DNA of 64,000 bases, from positions 73,544 to 137,543 of the forward strand of contig JAMCQI010000057.1 in NCBI GenBank assembly GCA_023381515.1, given 5' to 3'. Positions 51,573-59,759 of this stretch are shown piece by piece (the stretch's first letter is position 1; every line of letters starts with the position of its first letter). This DNA comes from Chloroflexota bacterium. GTDB lineage: Bacteria; Chloroflexota; Anaerolineae; UBA4142. Below the pieces are notes generated by a model. That model was given only the letters and a program-made list of their open reading frames with translations, was not told the DNA's origin and made no database searches. Both the position numbers and the translations under genes were made by a program.

Positions 51573-51881
51573 ATGATACCAACCGTCACGGTCGGGACGA
51601 AATTGGCCGGCATATTCGGTGACGAGGCAGAGCTGGTCAGCCAGACGTACGTGCAGACGATGCGGGCCCTGCAGGAGATGGCGGTTCTGGCGAGCGAACA
51701 GAATGTGACTCGTTCACAGCAGGGCTCCCCCGCCCTCTCCGATATCTATGTCCGCGAGGCGGTCATGTTTGCGAGCGTCGCTCAGGAACTGCGCCACGCG
51801 ACGGATCGAGTGCGAGAGCTCCTCGACGGGGTCACCCTCACGACCGTCTTTGAGAAAGGAAACCACCCGTGCAACTCTTGA
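51573..51881 (+). CDS. Hypothetical protein
   Basis: Start at the ATG just after the terminator (MIPTVTVGTKLAGIFGDEAE); an in-frame ATG 39 bp upstream lies inside the terminator stem and is unlikely. ~102 residues, mostly amphipathic helix (ATDRVRELLDGV at the end). It overlaps the DUF2958 gene start by 13 bp. No family recognised. Confidence 0.45.
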   Translation: MIPTVTVGTKLAGIFGDEAELVSQTYVQTMRALQEMAVLASEQNVTRSQQGSPALSDIYVREAVMFASVAQELRHATDRVRELLDGVTLTTVFEKGNHPCNS

Positions 51882-52018
51882 CCCAGGAACTGAGAGAGAA
51901 ACTGCCGCCACTCGGCACAACCGAAAAGGCTGAAGACCCCATGTGTCAGGTCAAATACTTTACTCCCGACAGCGGCTGGACTTGGTTTGCCATCGAATTC
52001 GTGTCGCGTCCAACGTAA
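51869..52018 (+). pseudogene. DUF2958 gene, 5' half, cut by the Tn7-like transposon
   Basis: Reads GTG-initiated QLLTQELREKLPPLGTTEK ... SGWTWFAIEF, the N-terminal half of a DUF2958 protein. Codons then run into the transposon end and stop at TAA (52,016-52,018). Joining it to the 3' part at 58,189 through one copy of ATTCG restores an intact ~100-codon gene (AIEF|DAEDIFFG). DUF2958 proteins are frequent on conjugative elements; function unknown. Confidence 0.85.
51997..52001. repeat. Target-site duplication ATTCG, left copy
   Basis: Identical 5-bp sequence at 58,185-58,189 on the other side of the transposon. Confidence 0.85.
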
Positions 52019-52055
52019 CTTGAGAATAGAATGGAATCCAGCGTAACTTGAGAAA
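52010..52055 (+). repeat. Left-end transposase binding repeats L1 and L2
   Basis: CCAACGTAACTTGAGAAT (52,010-52,027) and CCAGCGTAACTTGAGAAA (52,038-52,055), 28 bp apart, both oriented inward. Confidence 0.8.
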
Positions 52056-52063
52056 ACGGGATT

Positions 52064-53947
52064 TCACCAGCGTTGAGTAGGGTCACCAATCCAGCGGTCA
52101 ATCAATTCCCGGACGGCCGGATCCGCCTCCTTGCGATTCGTGTGCACGCCGGCTTCTTTCAGAATCCCGAGTTGCGTTAGGCGGATGCCGCGGACGACGA
52201 GACGTGCCGCCGCGGCGTTGATCTGGGCGCACTCCTTCTGCCGCCGTTCCAACTTCAGCTGGGCATTGTATTCGCCGACCGCTTGGCGGACCGCGGCATA
52301 GACGCGGGGGCGGGTGCGGGCGAGCACGCCGGGGGAGTATCCCGCTCGCACCGCCACCCCCAGGATGGTCAAGGGTTTGCCCCACCGTTTCAAATCGGTC
52401 ACGATGGACTGACACTGCGCTTTCAGCGCTTCTTCCTGATCATCATCAACCAAACGATTGTGCGCCTGCACACGCTCCCGGATGTCCTTCCGCAGTCCGG
52501 GATAGTTGCGCAAGAAATCCTCGGAACAGTCGAGCGCGCGGCTCACCTCCTCTATCGAGATCTCCTCCGCCGAGGCGAGCAGGGCGGGCAAGCGCTCTGC
52601 CACACGTGCCTCGAGCGTCTCCTTGCGCTCCTGCTCTTGCCGGCCCCGTCGTGCCACCTGTGCCTGGTAGATTTCTCGTTCGACGCCGAGCACTTTCCAG
52701 TACCGCCGCACAGTGTTCGTCGACCAACCCAACACCCGTGCGATCCGCTTGTCGCTCAGGCCTTGCCTTCCTAATTCCATCAGGCGGACCAACTCCTCAT
52801 GCGGTTTATGCACTTCCGGTGAGGGCGTGAGAAGTGATGGAGATTTGCGATGGGGTTTCACCCACTCGCCTTCATAGGTGCGCGTGAAGCGACACCCGCA
52901 ACCCGAACAGCGGAAGCGCGCCCGCCGGCGGTCCGGAACATCGCCCCGCAGGGTCACTCCCGCCGAAGGGCCTTGGTGATTGGGGCAGTCGGGCATGGGA
53001 CAGACCCGCAGCGCAAGATGAGGGATCTCCCGGAGCGACTCGATAAACTCGACTGGCAGTTGCACGGCGGCGAAGTCGGACCAGGAGAGCGCGAGGATTT
53101 CGAGATACGACCAGTAGAGCGCCAAGGGCGTCTCCTTCCCTCCTTCCATTGCCCAGACCATTTCTTTGCTGACCTTCAATTGCCGCGCCACCTCCATGAG
53201 CGAGAGACCCTGCTGCTCCCCCAGGTAATGAAACCCGAGTCCGATCGCCTGCGATAAAACCGGCGAGGGTGCATCCGTAGCCTCGGTCGAAGGCGGGACC
53301 AAGCGCGTTCCTGGATTGAGCAGGAACGCGAGGTCGGCTTGTCGCCGGGCTTGCGGCGCGCGGAGCTCAGCGGGCGCAGATTCGACCGGCAACTGGCGCA
53401 AGTCCAGGCCGCAATCCGCGCAGTGCAGATAACGCATCCCGGGGCTCACCACCCGCAAGGTATGCCCGCACTGCGAGCACTCCCCTTGTAGCCAACAGCC
53501 GTGGGCGAGGCAGATCTCGACGGGCATGAGCCGCCACAGGAGACGCACATACGGTTCCTCCTGTAGACACTGCGGACAGACTTGCAAGCGCGGGCGCACC
53601 GCACCGCGTAACCAATGCCCGGGGCTCAAGCGGCCGGGGCGCGTCAAAGAGATGGGCGGTCGGAATTTCTCCAGCCAGGGGGCGACGCTCAGGGCGCGCA
53701 GTTGGTCGGGCGTCCGTTGAGTGCGCAAGGGGAGACGTCCCCACTCATCCAGCGGATACTCCCAGCGCAGGAGGAGCACCTGCTCGTCCATCGTCCAGCG
53801 GGGAAACAGATCCCGCGCCAGACTCCAGAAGCGGAGAGCGCCATTGGCTTCGGCAAGCCGCAAGAGATACCCGCTCAAGCACTCTCCCGGGTACGGCGGC
53901 GGTCGCTGCGGCAGGACCTCGAAGAACCACACGCGAGACTCAGGCAT
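52064..53947 (-). CDS. tniQ: TniQ-family target-selection protein
   Basis: Start at ATG encoding MPESRVWFFEVLPQ; it overlaps the tniB stop by 8 bp. The ~627-residue product begins with the TniQ pattern (PPPYPGECLSGYLLRLAEAN) and has several zinc-finger pairs (CPQCLQEEPYVR, CSQCGHTLRV, CADCGLDL, later CPMPDCPNH and CSGCGCRF). Helix-turn-helix segments follow (LSDKRIARVLGWSTNTVRRY). It is longer than the ~300-400-residue TniQ of CRISPR-associated transposons and is closer to TnsD-size proteins that bind DNA themselves. It would direct TniB/TniA to the target. Confidence 0.8.
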   Translation of the reverse strand: MPESRVWFFEVLPQRPPPYPGECLSGYLLRLAEANGALRFWSLARDLFPRWTMDEQVLLLRWEYPLDEWGRLPLRTQRTPDQLRALSVAPWLEKFRPPISLTRPGRLSPGHWLRGAVRPRLQVCPQCLQEEPYVRLLWRLMPVEICLAHGCWLQGECSQCGHTLRVVSPGMRYLHCADCGLDLRQLPVESAPAELRAPQARRQADLAFLLNPGTRLVPPSTEATDAPSPVLSQAIGLGFHYLGEQQGLSLMEVARQLKVSKEMVWAMEGGKETPLALYWSYLEILALSWSDFAAVQLPVEFIESLREIPHLALRVCPMPDCPNHQGPSAGVTLRGDVPDRRRARFRCSGCGCRFTRTYEGEWVKPHRKSPSLLTPSPEVHKPHEELVRLMELGRQGLSDKRIARVLGWSTNTVRRYWKVLGVEREIYQAQVARRGRQEQERKETLEARVAERLPALLASAEEISIEEVSRALDCSEDFLRNYPGLRKDIRERVQAHNRLVDDDQEEALKAQCQSIVTDLKRWGKPLTILGVAVRAGYSPGVLARTRPRVYAAVRQAVGEYNAQLKLERRQKECAQINAAAARLVVRGIRLTQLGILKEAGVHTNRKEADPAVRELIDRWIGDPTQRW

Positions 53948-55139
53948 GGGAACCTCCCGTCTGGGCCCGCAGCAGGTCCAGAAAGTTGACCACCTTGGCG
54001 CGCTTGATGTCGCGCCACGCCTGCTCGAGAAGCTCCACACTCAAACACGCTCGCCCCGTCGCGAGCGCTTTGAGGCAGGCGTCCAGGAGGAGGACCATGA
54101 TCTCGCGCAGGATGCCATCCGTCCACTCTTCGATGTAGTGGGCGGGACCGGCGGCGATCGGGTGGCCTTGGGCATCCACGATCTCCCGCAGACCCAGGCG
54201 CGAATCTTCTTCAAAGGGCAGGAGCAGATCGAGCAAGGTCAGGAAGGCGTCCAAGCGTGCCCCGGTGAATTGGGTGAGCTCAAAGTAGTCATTCCAGCGC
54301 CCCTGGATCTCCGCATCGCCGCTCGTCCACGCGATCGGATTGCAGGAGGCGCAGACAATGGGCACGCCCGTCAGATTCGAGAGTTCGAGCAAGCGGCGGC
54401 GGAGGGCGGGTTGGGTGATGTGTTCCACTTCATCCACGATCAGGAGTTCTACCCCGCAGCGCTGGAAATACAGTTCCAAGAGTTCCAGGTAATGTTCTTC
54501 ATCGCCGCGCAACGGTGCTGCCCCGCACGCCATGAGCATGCGCAAGAAGAGGGGCTTGGGCGAGCGGTTGCTGACCGGGGCATCGATCTTGATCACGGGA
54601 ACATGGTTGCGGATGGCTTCGACGGTGGGCAGATACTGAAAGGCATACCAGTTCAGCGCGCTCGTCTTGCCGGCGCCCGACACCCCGCCGAGCAAGAAAC
54701 AGCGCGCCTGACCCAGGCTGCGATAACGGCGGATCGCATCCAGTTTCGTGACGAGCATCCGCAGGGTGGGCGTCAGGAGGAAGGAGAGATTCGCGAGCCA
54801 CAACTGGCGATCGGCGAGATCGAGGTGAGCATACTGCGGTGCCAGATGGTGCCGCAATCTCGTCCAGCCGATCCGCTGGGCCTCTTCGGGATCGAGGGAG
54901 ATCGGAGCTTGGGTCAATTCCAGGCAGAGGGCGCGGCGCAGACTGCCAATCTGACTGCCCAGGAAGACGTCCGAGCGGCGCTTGGGGTCGAGACTCGCAA
55001 TTTGCTGCTGCAAACGGCGATCCTCCGCTTCCCAAGCCGCGCGCCAGGCCCGCAAATCGGCGAGGCGCTTGGTCACATCCAGGTCGAGGTTGAGGGAGAG
55101 CGAGGGGAGCGGGGGGCGGGTGGTCGTGCAGAGTTCCAT
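53940..55139 (-). CDS. tniB: TniB/TnsC AAA+ ATPase
   Basis: Start at the ATG overlapping the tniA stop (TGATG); the frame extends further upstream inside tniA but without homology. ~399 residues. Walker A is GVSGAGKT (152-159), Walker B VELLIVDEVEHI (about 220-231), then sensor-like VPIVCASCNPIAW. It is the ATP-dependent regulator that connects TniQ to the transposase. C-terminal region helical. Confidence 0.85.
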   Translation of the reverse strand: MELCTTTRPPLPSLSLNLDLDVTKRLADLRAWRAAWEAEDRRLQQQIASLDPKRRSDVFLGSQIGSLRRALCLELTQAPISLDPEEAQRIGWTRLRHHLAPQYAHLDLADRQLWLANLSFLLTPTLRMLVTKLDAIRRYRSLGQARCFLLGGVSGAGKTSALNWYAFQYLPTVEAIRNHVPVIKIDAPVSNRSPKPLFLRMLMACGAAPLRGDEEHYLELLELYFQRCGVELLIVDEVEHITQPALRRRLLELSNLTGVPIVCASCNPIAWTSGDAEIQGRWNDYFELTQFTGARLDAFLTLLDLLLPFEEDSRLGLREIVDAQGHPIAAGPAHYIEEWTDGILREIMVLLLDACLKALATGRACLSVELLEQAWRDIKRAKVVNFLDLLRAQTGGSHA

Positions 55140-57313
55140 CACAACACCTCGCTCAAGTTCGCCAAAAGGCGCGTGCGGGGATCGTCGGGACGGTCCTCTT
55201 GTTCTGCCAGTGCCTGTTGGGTTTTCTGCAATTCCGCAGTCTGCACGTCCTCTCGCTCGCGAGAGATGGGACGTCCTTGGCGCCGCTCGCGTAATTGCTG
55301 GACTTTGCGGCGAATCTGTTTCTGCTCTGCTTGGCGCTCTTCGATCAGGGCTTTCGCTTCCAACAGGTGGATTAACCACGAGTGGGAGCGCAACGAGCGG
55401 GAGAGACCACTTGCTCGCTCCAGATCCTTGGCGAGTTCCATTTCCCACAAGCTGGCCGGTTCGTAACGTCCATCCGGGAGGCGCAATTCACGGGCATGCG
55501 CGTCGCACAACCATAAGCCCTCCTCGAAAACGGCCACGCGACTGACATCGGACGGATCGTAGCGCAGCGAATAATGGCGGGTGCGTCCTTGACGGTCCGG
55601 TTGGCGTAGCTTCGCCAACCCGGGTTCCCAATAGTGCAAACCGAACAAACTGAGTCCGCCCTCGGTAGCCACGCGCGTCTGCGGATAGAGCCGCCAAAAG
55701 ACGCGTTCCAGTTGTGGCGTGAGCGACGGCGGCACGGGCGTCATCAATTTGAGTCCGGCGAGCCACTGGGCATGTGGCGTCAGCCCCTTCAGTTCTCGAT
55801 GCGGGGTGTGCAGATAATCGACCATGATTTGCGCGACCAGCCGCCGCACGTCCCGATACAACAAACACGCGCCCTGGCTCGCATTGTGCCAGTGGCGCTG
55901 AGAGGGTTGGAGGATCGCCCCGGGTAGTCGCTCACGCAATTGCCCCGAGAGATTGCCAAACAAGCGTTCAATCAATCCGCCATAGCGGGCCCGGTACGGC
56001 GGCCGGAAGACAAGTTCCATCACAGTGTAGCGTCCCCCCTGAGTCAAGGCGCGCGCCAGTTCTTCGAGGGAATAACTCTGATGCGCCCAGGCATTGTCGA
56101 GGAAGAGGCGTTGCGGGATGCCAAAGCAGGCCCACGCCTCCTCGATGCCCCACTCGGCGAGCCCGGTCTTGGGCCAGATGGCGTGGCGCAGCGCACCCTG
56201 GATGCTTTCGATATTGGGAGGCTCATAGGCCAGTGTGAATCCCAAAACGGCTCGGGAGTAGGCATCGATGAGGACCGTGAGCCAGAGTCGTCCTAAGGTC
56301 TCGCGGAACTCGTCGTCGACACACAGCACGTCCAGTTGGTAGTGGTCGGCGAAGACGTATTGCAAGGGCAGCGTGGCCGTCTCGACAAAGTGATCGAACA
56401 AGAGAAAGTTCGAATCCCAGTTCGCCTGCCCGTAACGCGTCACATAGGTTTGCGCCCCCTCGCCCGGTTGCGCGGTGAACCAACTCACATAACCATAGAA
56501 CCAAGAGCGCGAGGGGAGTCGAATTTGGATGAGGCGCTCGGCGTGCTGAGGGTTGGCGAGGAGCGTGTCAATCGATGCGTGCCCCTCGAGCAACCATTCA
56601 AGCAAGTCATCGGTCGACGCTCGGTTCGCCGACGGCAGCTTCACCCACCAATGTCGGTTGTGCTCCCACAGCTGTTGGGCGATCGCGTAGACCGTCTGAG
56701 CGCGCAGGGGCGGGTTGCTGCGGTAAAAGCGACGAACGACGGTGTCGATGAAATGCTGAGCCGGAGGCTCGATCGGCGTCTTGCCGAAGGTGCGGCGATG
56801 GAGTGCGGCGGCGATCAGGGCGCGATCTCCGTGATGCGTCTGATACAGTCGCCGATAGCGGTAGTAGCGGGCAAGACAAATGGGGATGGGCAGCGCTTCA
56901 CACGCCTGGCGCGTGACGTCGGTCATCGAAAATGGCTCGAGCGCGAGGTGATGGCGGCGGATGTCCTCCCCCATTTTGTTCTGAACCGATTCGACCATCT
57001 GGATCACGTGATCGGCGCGCTCGAGCAGGTGAACGGGTAGAGTGGCGACATCGGCGGCCGGGAAGGAGGAATCTCCTGGAGCCTCTGCCGGAGTGAGCAA
57101 TTCGGCTTGAGTGCTCGCAAAACGCGTCGGTGGGATGGGAGCGAACAATTCGGTGAGAGTGAACGTGTGGAGGGTGCCGTCGGGTGTGCGTGCCTGGACC
57201 TGCAAGGGCTGTGCAGCATCCCAGGCGGTAATCTCGAACACGCGGCTTTCACGCTGAAACCAGTGACCGACCTGCAACAGGTCGGAGGCCGTGACGAGGG
57301 AAGTGGTGTTCAT
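55139..57313 (-). CDS. tniA: TniA/TnsB DDE transposase
   Basis: A 724-residue Mu/Tn7-type transposase. Its DDE residues are in LDVLCVDDEFRE (Asp near 331), RLFLDNAWAH (Asp near 406) and GGLIERLFGNL (Glu near 446). N-terminal helix-turn-helix regions are followed by a C-terminal beta-barrel and a charged coiled tail (EERQAEQKQIRRKVQQLRER). It binds the 18-bp terminal repeats. Start ATG overlaps the tnsA stop by 4 bp. Confidence 0.88.
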   Translation of the reverse strand: MNTTSLVTASDLLQVGHWFQRESRVFEITAWDAAQPLQVQARTPDGTLHTFTLTELFAPIPPTRFASTQAELLTPAEAPGDSSFPAADVATLPVHLLERADHVIQMVESVQNKMGEDIRRHHLALEPFSMTDVTRQACEALPIPICLARYYRYRRLYQTHHGDRALIAAALHRRTFGKTPIEPPAQHFIDTVVRRFYRSNPPLRAQTVYAIAQQLWEHNRHWWVKLPSANRASTDDLLEWLLEGHASIDTLLANPQHAERLIQIRLPSRSWFYGYVSWFTAQPGEGAQTYVTRYGQANWDSNFLLFDHFVETATLPLQYVFADHYQLDVLCVDDEFRETLGRLWLTVLIDAYSRAVLGFTLAYEPPNIESIQGALRHAIWPKTGLAEWGIEEAWACFGIPQRLFLDNAWAHQSYSLEELARALTQGGRYTVMELVFRPPYRARYGGLIERLFGNLSGQLRERLPGAILQPSQRHWHNASQGACLLYRDVRRLVAQIMVDYLHTPHRELKGLTPHAQWLAGLKLMTPVPPSLTPQLERVFWRLYPQTRVATEGGLSLFGLHYWEPGLAKLRQPDRQGRTRHYSLRYDPSDVSRVAVFEEGLWLCDAHARELRLPDGRYEPASLWEMELAKDLERASGLSRSLRSHSWLIHLLEAKALIEERQAEQKQIRRKVQQLRERRQGRPISREREDVQTAELQKTQQALAEQEDRPDDPRTRLLANLSEVL

Positions 57314-58017
57314 GTGGAAGACTCCTTCCTCATTGCCGTAGAGGGCAACCAGATGCGTGCGGTAGGATGAAAATCATCGCGCCAGAAAAAAGGCTGGCGC
57401 CAATCCATGTGGATGACGCCATGCCAGAGGAGGTGATACAACGTGTTGAGCAAAGGACCCGGCTCCAAAGGAGGAGCAGCTCGGTTCAACACCGTGCCGG
57501 GAGGAAGAGGGCCCTCCCCGGCCAGTTGTGCCTGCCACCAAGCCGCGAGTTCGGGACTCGCATAGGTGAGCGCACGGAACGCCGAGAGGCAATTGAGGTT
57601 CGCGTACTCTTGTGCGGCTGGCAGCGTCTCCTCCGTGTGAACGAGGTAGCGCCACCCGCGCGCCTGACAGACGGCCCGCGCGGCCTCTTCGCGCAGCTGG
57701 AGCGATTCGCGGCTGGCGCGCCGGCTGGCGAGCGTGACCTCATGTAGCTCGATCTGTCCGTCGGTGCGCCACACCTTGAAATCGGGGGTGTACCGGCGTG
57801 GGTGCTGGTTGGCATCTTCAAAATGGAGGGTTTCCGGTTGACTGAGGTAATCGACGACCGAGGGATCACGTTCGAGGAGCAGGATCAGTTTGTGCTCTTG
57901 CTCGGACTCGAACTGCACGAGGTGACCGCATTTGTTGGTGGTCACCCCGCGCACGTTGTTGCCCAATGCGACGACCCGTCGCACATTGCCTGGGGGTGGT
58001 TTTCGTCTGAAGGGCAT
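57310..58017 (-). CDS. tnsA: TnsA endonuclease-like protein
   Basis: Start at ATG of MPFRRKPPPGNVRR, behind AAAGGAG (a TTG 21 bp upstream is in frame). ~235 residues in TnsA layout. Glu41 (SEQEHKLILLLE) and Asp79 (RRYTPDFKVW) match the first two catalytic residues. The third position reads E-V-T (93-95), where an active TnsA has a lysine (E/Q-V-K). So 5'-strand cleavage may be impaired, giving replicative transposition, unless another residue substitutes. The C-terminal half lacks recognised motifs. Confidence 0.78.
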   Translation of the reverse strand: MPFRRKPPPGNVRRVVALGNNVRGVTTNKCGHLVQFESEQEHKLILLLERDPSVVDYLSQPETLHFEDANQHPRRYTPDFKVWRTDGQIELHEVTLASRRASRESLQLREEAARAVCQARGWRYLVHTEETLPAAQEYANLNCLSAFRALTYASPELAAWWQAQLAGEGPLPPGTVLNRAAPPLEPGPLLNTLYHLLWHGVIHMDWRQPFFWRDDFHPTARIWLPSTAMRKESST

Positions 58018-58030
58018 CGGAAAAGTCTCC

Positions 58031-58176
58031 TTTCTCAAGTTACGGCGGACGGAAAATCCGCATTCTCAAGTTACGCTGGACGGGAGTATAGCCCGTCGAG
58101 ACTTTTCCTACAATGCACCCCGCTTTTGCAGCGGATTCGTGCCCTCCGAGGCTATTCTATTCTCAAGTTACGTTGG
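58031..58176 (-). repeat. Right-end transposase binding repeats R1-R3
   Basis: Minus-strand copies at 58,159-58,176 (CCAACGTAACTTGAGAAT), 58,062-58,079 (CCAGCGTAACTTGAGAAT) and 58,031-58,048 (CCGCCGTAACTTGAGAAA). R3 abuts the tnsA ribosome site. Confidence 0.8.
58085..58113 (-). promoter_or_regulatory. Predicted tns operon promoter at the right end
   Basis: Minus strand: TTGTAG (58,108-58,113), 17-nt spacer, TATACT (58,085-58,090). Transcription would start inside repeat R2, so transposase binding should repress it. Confidence 0.6.
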
Positions 58177-58184
58177 AACCGACA

Positions 58185-58189
58185 ATTCG
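58185..58189. repeat. Target-site duplication ATTCG, right copy
   Basis: Second copy of the 5-bp duplication, abutting the transposon's terminal ACA. Confidence 0.85.
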
Positions 58190-58359
58190 ACGCCGAGGAC
58201 ATCTTCTTCGGAGCCGTGAGTGGCGCCGAATTCGAGATTGGGTATTTCAGCCTGTCTGAACTGGAATCGCTGCGCGGTCCACTGGGACTCTCCGTCGAGC
58301 GCGACCTTTACTTCAAACCCACGCCGCTTTCCCAGATCCGCAAGGAATATGCCCGGTGA
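58189..58359 (+). pseudogene. DUF2958 gene, 3' half
   Basis: Encodes DAEDIFFGAVSGAEFEIGYF, SLSELESLRGPLGL and ERDLYFKPTPLSQIRKEYAR, the C-terminal half of DUF2958, ending in TGA. Continues the frame of the 5' half at 51,869. The next gene's start overlaps its stop (GTGA). Confidence 0.85.
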
Positions 58360-58706
58360 CGGCGAAGGCTGCGGTCTCTCAAGTACATGCGTCGCCTCCT
58401 CCTGCCCCAGGGACACAATCAGAGAACAGAATTCTGAGCACACGTCAGCTCTTCCAGCTAGCTCGACGGCGAAAGGCGATGATCGAAGCCCATCTTGTCC
58501 TCAACGGAGGGCTGCGAGCCACGCATCTATTCAACTATCTGGGGAAGGGTGTGTACCTCACGGAAGGAATCGACGGCGAAGAATACAAGACCACGGCTCG
58601 CGAATTTGCGAAAACCTACGCTTGGGCAGGCACCGGACGGATTTGGCACCTCGATAGCGTCTCAGGTCCCCCACGTAGAATACGGCGGTGCGAAAATGAA
58701 TCGTGA
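58356..58706 (+). CDS. Hypothetical protein coupled to DUF2958
   Basis: GTG start overlapping the DUF2958 stop by 4 bp. 116 residues: a low-complexity N-terminus, then QLFQLARRRKAMIEAHLVLN and GKGVYLTEGIDGEEYKTTAR. It probably belonged to the same operon as the interrupted gene, so its expression now depends on what reads out of the transposon's right flank. No family recognised. Confidence 0.5.
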   Translation: MTAKAAVSQVHASPPPAPGTQSENRILSTRQLFQLARRRKAMIEAHLVLNGGLRATHLFNYLGKGVYLTEGIDGEEYKTTAREFAKTYAWAGTGRIWHLDSVSGPPRRIRRCENES

Positions 58707-59316
58707 ACAGATCGTCGAGCTTTGCAGCAGGGCACATGACATTGGAACCATCAGGCTTGTCGACTATGCTGACTATGTGATCGCCCTGGAATCCAATCGG
58801 CGGACTGGCGATGAATGGCGGAGTGAGGAACACGTCTATATGGCGGTGGACGGCAAGCTCGCCATGGCAAATGCCGACCATCGCAACCAAGGTAAGCGGC
58901 TTGATTTCGGAGAGCCGAGCGTGCTTTGCGATACACCCGAGCAGATTACGCTCTTGATCACCGTGACGAGCGAGATCTATGACGCCCGCCACGGTATCGC
59001 AACGAGCCGCAAGAAGGATGGCGCGCGGGCCGAACGGGAATTCCCTTGGGAGGTGGCCGAAACATCGGCGATCGGACGCGCGCTCGCCGCGATGGGCTAC
59101 GGTCTGCTCCCGGGCTCAGGCTTGTCCAGTGCAGAAGATATGCTGAAAACACAAGCAGAATCTTCATCGGGAAACGGAAATGGACACGACCATCCTGTGT
59201 GCGCTGTACACCAAGTCGCGCTCATAACTCATGGCAGCAGCTGGGCACACCGCATCAAAGGGAGCGGATGGTGTTACGGCAAGCAGAACGGGGCCGCTCA
59301 GCCTGTCGCCGTTTGA
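58696..59316 (+). CDS. Phage/plasmid-type hypothetical protein with SAIGRALAAMGYG motif
   Basis: Start at the ATG overlapping the previous gene by 11 bp. 206 residues. The central FPWEVAETSAIGRALAAMGY motif is shared by uncharacterised phage and plasmid proteins, often near recombination genes. The C-terminus has CAVHQVALITHG ... GSGWCYGK, possibly a small metal-binding finger. A single-strand-annealing or DNA-binding role is only a guess. Confidence 0.5.
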   Translation: MNREQIVELCSRAHDIGTIRLVDYADYVIALESNRRTGDEWRSEEHVYMAVDGKLAMANADHRNQGKRLDFGEPSVLCDTPEQITLLITVTSEIYDARHGIATSRKKDGARAEREFPWEVAETSAIGRALAAMGYGLLPGSGLSSAEDMLKTQAESSSGNGNGHDHPVCAVHQVALITHGSSWAHRIKGSGWCYGKQNGAAQPVAV

Positions 59317-59387
59317 ATTGCAATTCCGGAGATTTGACTTGCCGGAGATGAACGGCTACTCTCGGAAGAGAACGCAGAGGAGAACCC

Positions 59388-59648
59388 ATGTCGCAATTTC
59401 AAATTGAGAACGCCAAAGGTCAAAGTGTCGTTTACGGATTCGATCACGTCGCCGGGTACTTTATTCAGGTACACGAGCCGAACGGCCAAGTGGCGGTTCA
59501 CCGCAGCTCGTCCATGGATGGACTGACAGGGAGCGAGCTAGTCGAGGTCGCCGAGGGAAATGGCGTCGCTCTTCCTGATGATCATATGCTCTGTGCCATG
59601 CTCGACCTACCGATTGGTGCATGGAATCCGCTCCTCGTCGGGCAATAG
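59388..59648 (+). CDS. Small hypothetical protein
   Basis: An 86-residue soluble protein with ribosome site AGAGGAGAACCC. It is strand-rich (SVVYGFDHVAGYFIQVHEPN, GQVAVHRSSSMDGL). No family recognised. Followed by a strong terminator. Confidence 0.5.
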   Translation: MSQFQIENAKGQSVVYGFDHVAGYFIQVHEPNGQVAVHRSSSMDGLTGSELVEVAEGNGVALPDDHMLCAMLDLPIGAWNPLLVGQ

Positions 59649-59672
59649 CGGCCAACCTTCTTCAGCAGAATG

Positions 59673-59719
59673 AAAGCGGGTGCACTCTCTGGCTCAGAGA
59701 TTGCACCCGTTGCTTTTCT
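59673..59719 (+). terminator. Strong intrinsic terminator
   Basis: CGGGTGCA/TGCACCCG with an inner TCTCTG-GCT-CAGAGA stem, followed by TTGCTTTTCT. The pairing covers 14 bp with one mismatch. Confidence 0.75.
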
Positions 59720-59759
59720 CGGCATTGGGACGTGCAGAAATATCCGGTGCAGATGCGTC

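Larger units (their letters stand above)
52002..58184 (-). mobile_element. Tn7-like transposon (tnsA-tniA/tnsB-tniB/tnsC-tniQ), no cargo
   Basis: A 6183-bp element with TGTCG at the left end and CGACA at the right. It is bounded by a 5-bp ATTCG duplication and interrupts a DUF2958 gene. All four genes run right to left. Terminal repeats of the form CC-[AG]-[AG]CGTAACTTGAGAA lie at both ends, two left and three right, as TnsB-type binding arrays do. Only 62 bp separate tniQ from the left end, so no cargo is carried. Confidence 0.88.

Noticed and set aside
53721..55466. 581-codon plus-strand frame inside the transposon
   Set aside because: Antisense to tniB and tniQ, both with clear motifs; typical GC-rich shadow frame.
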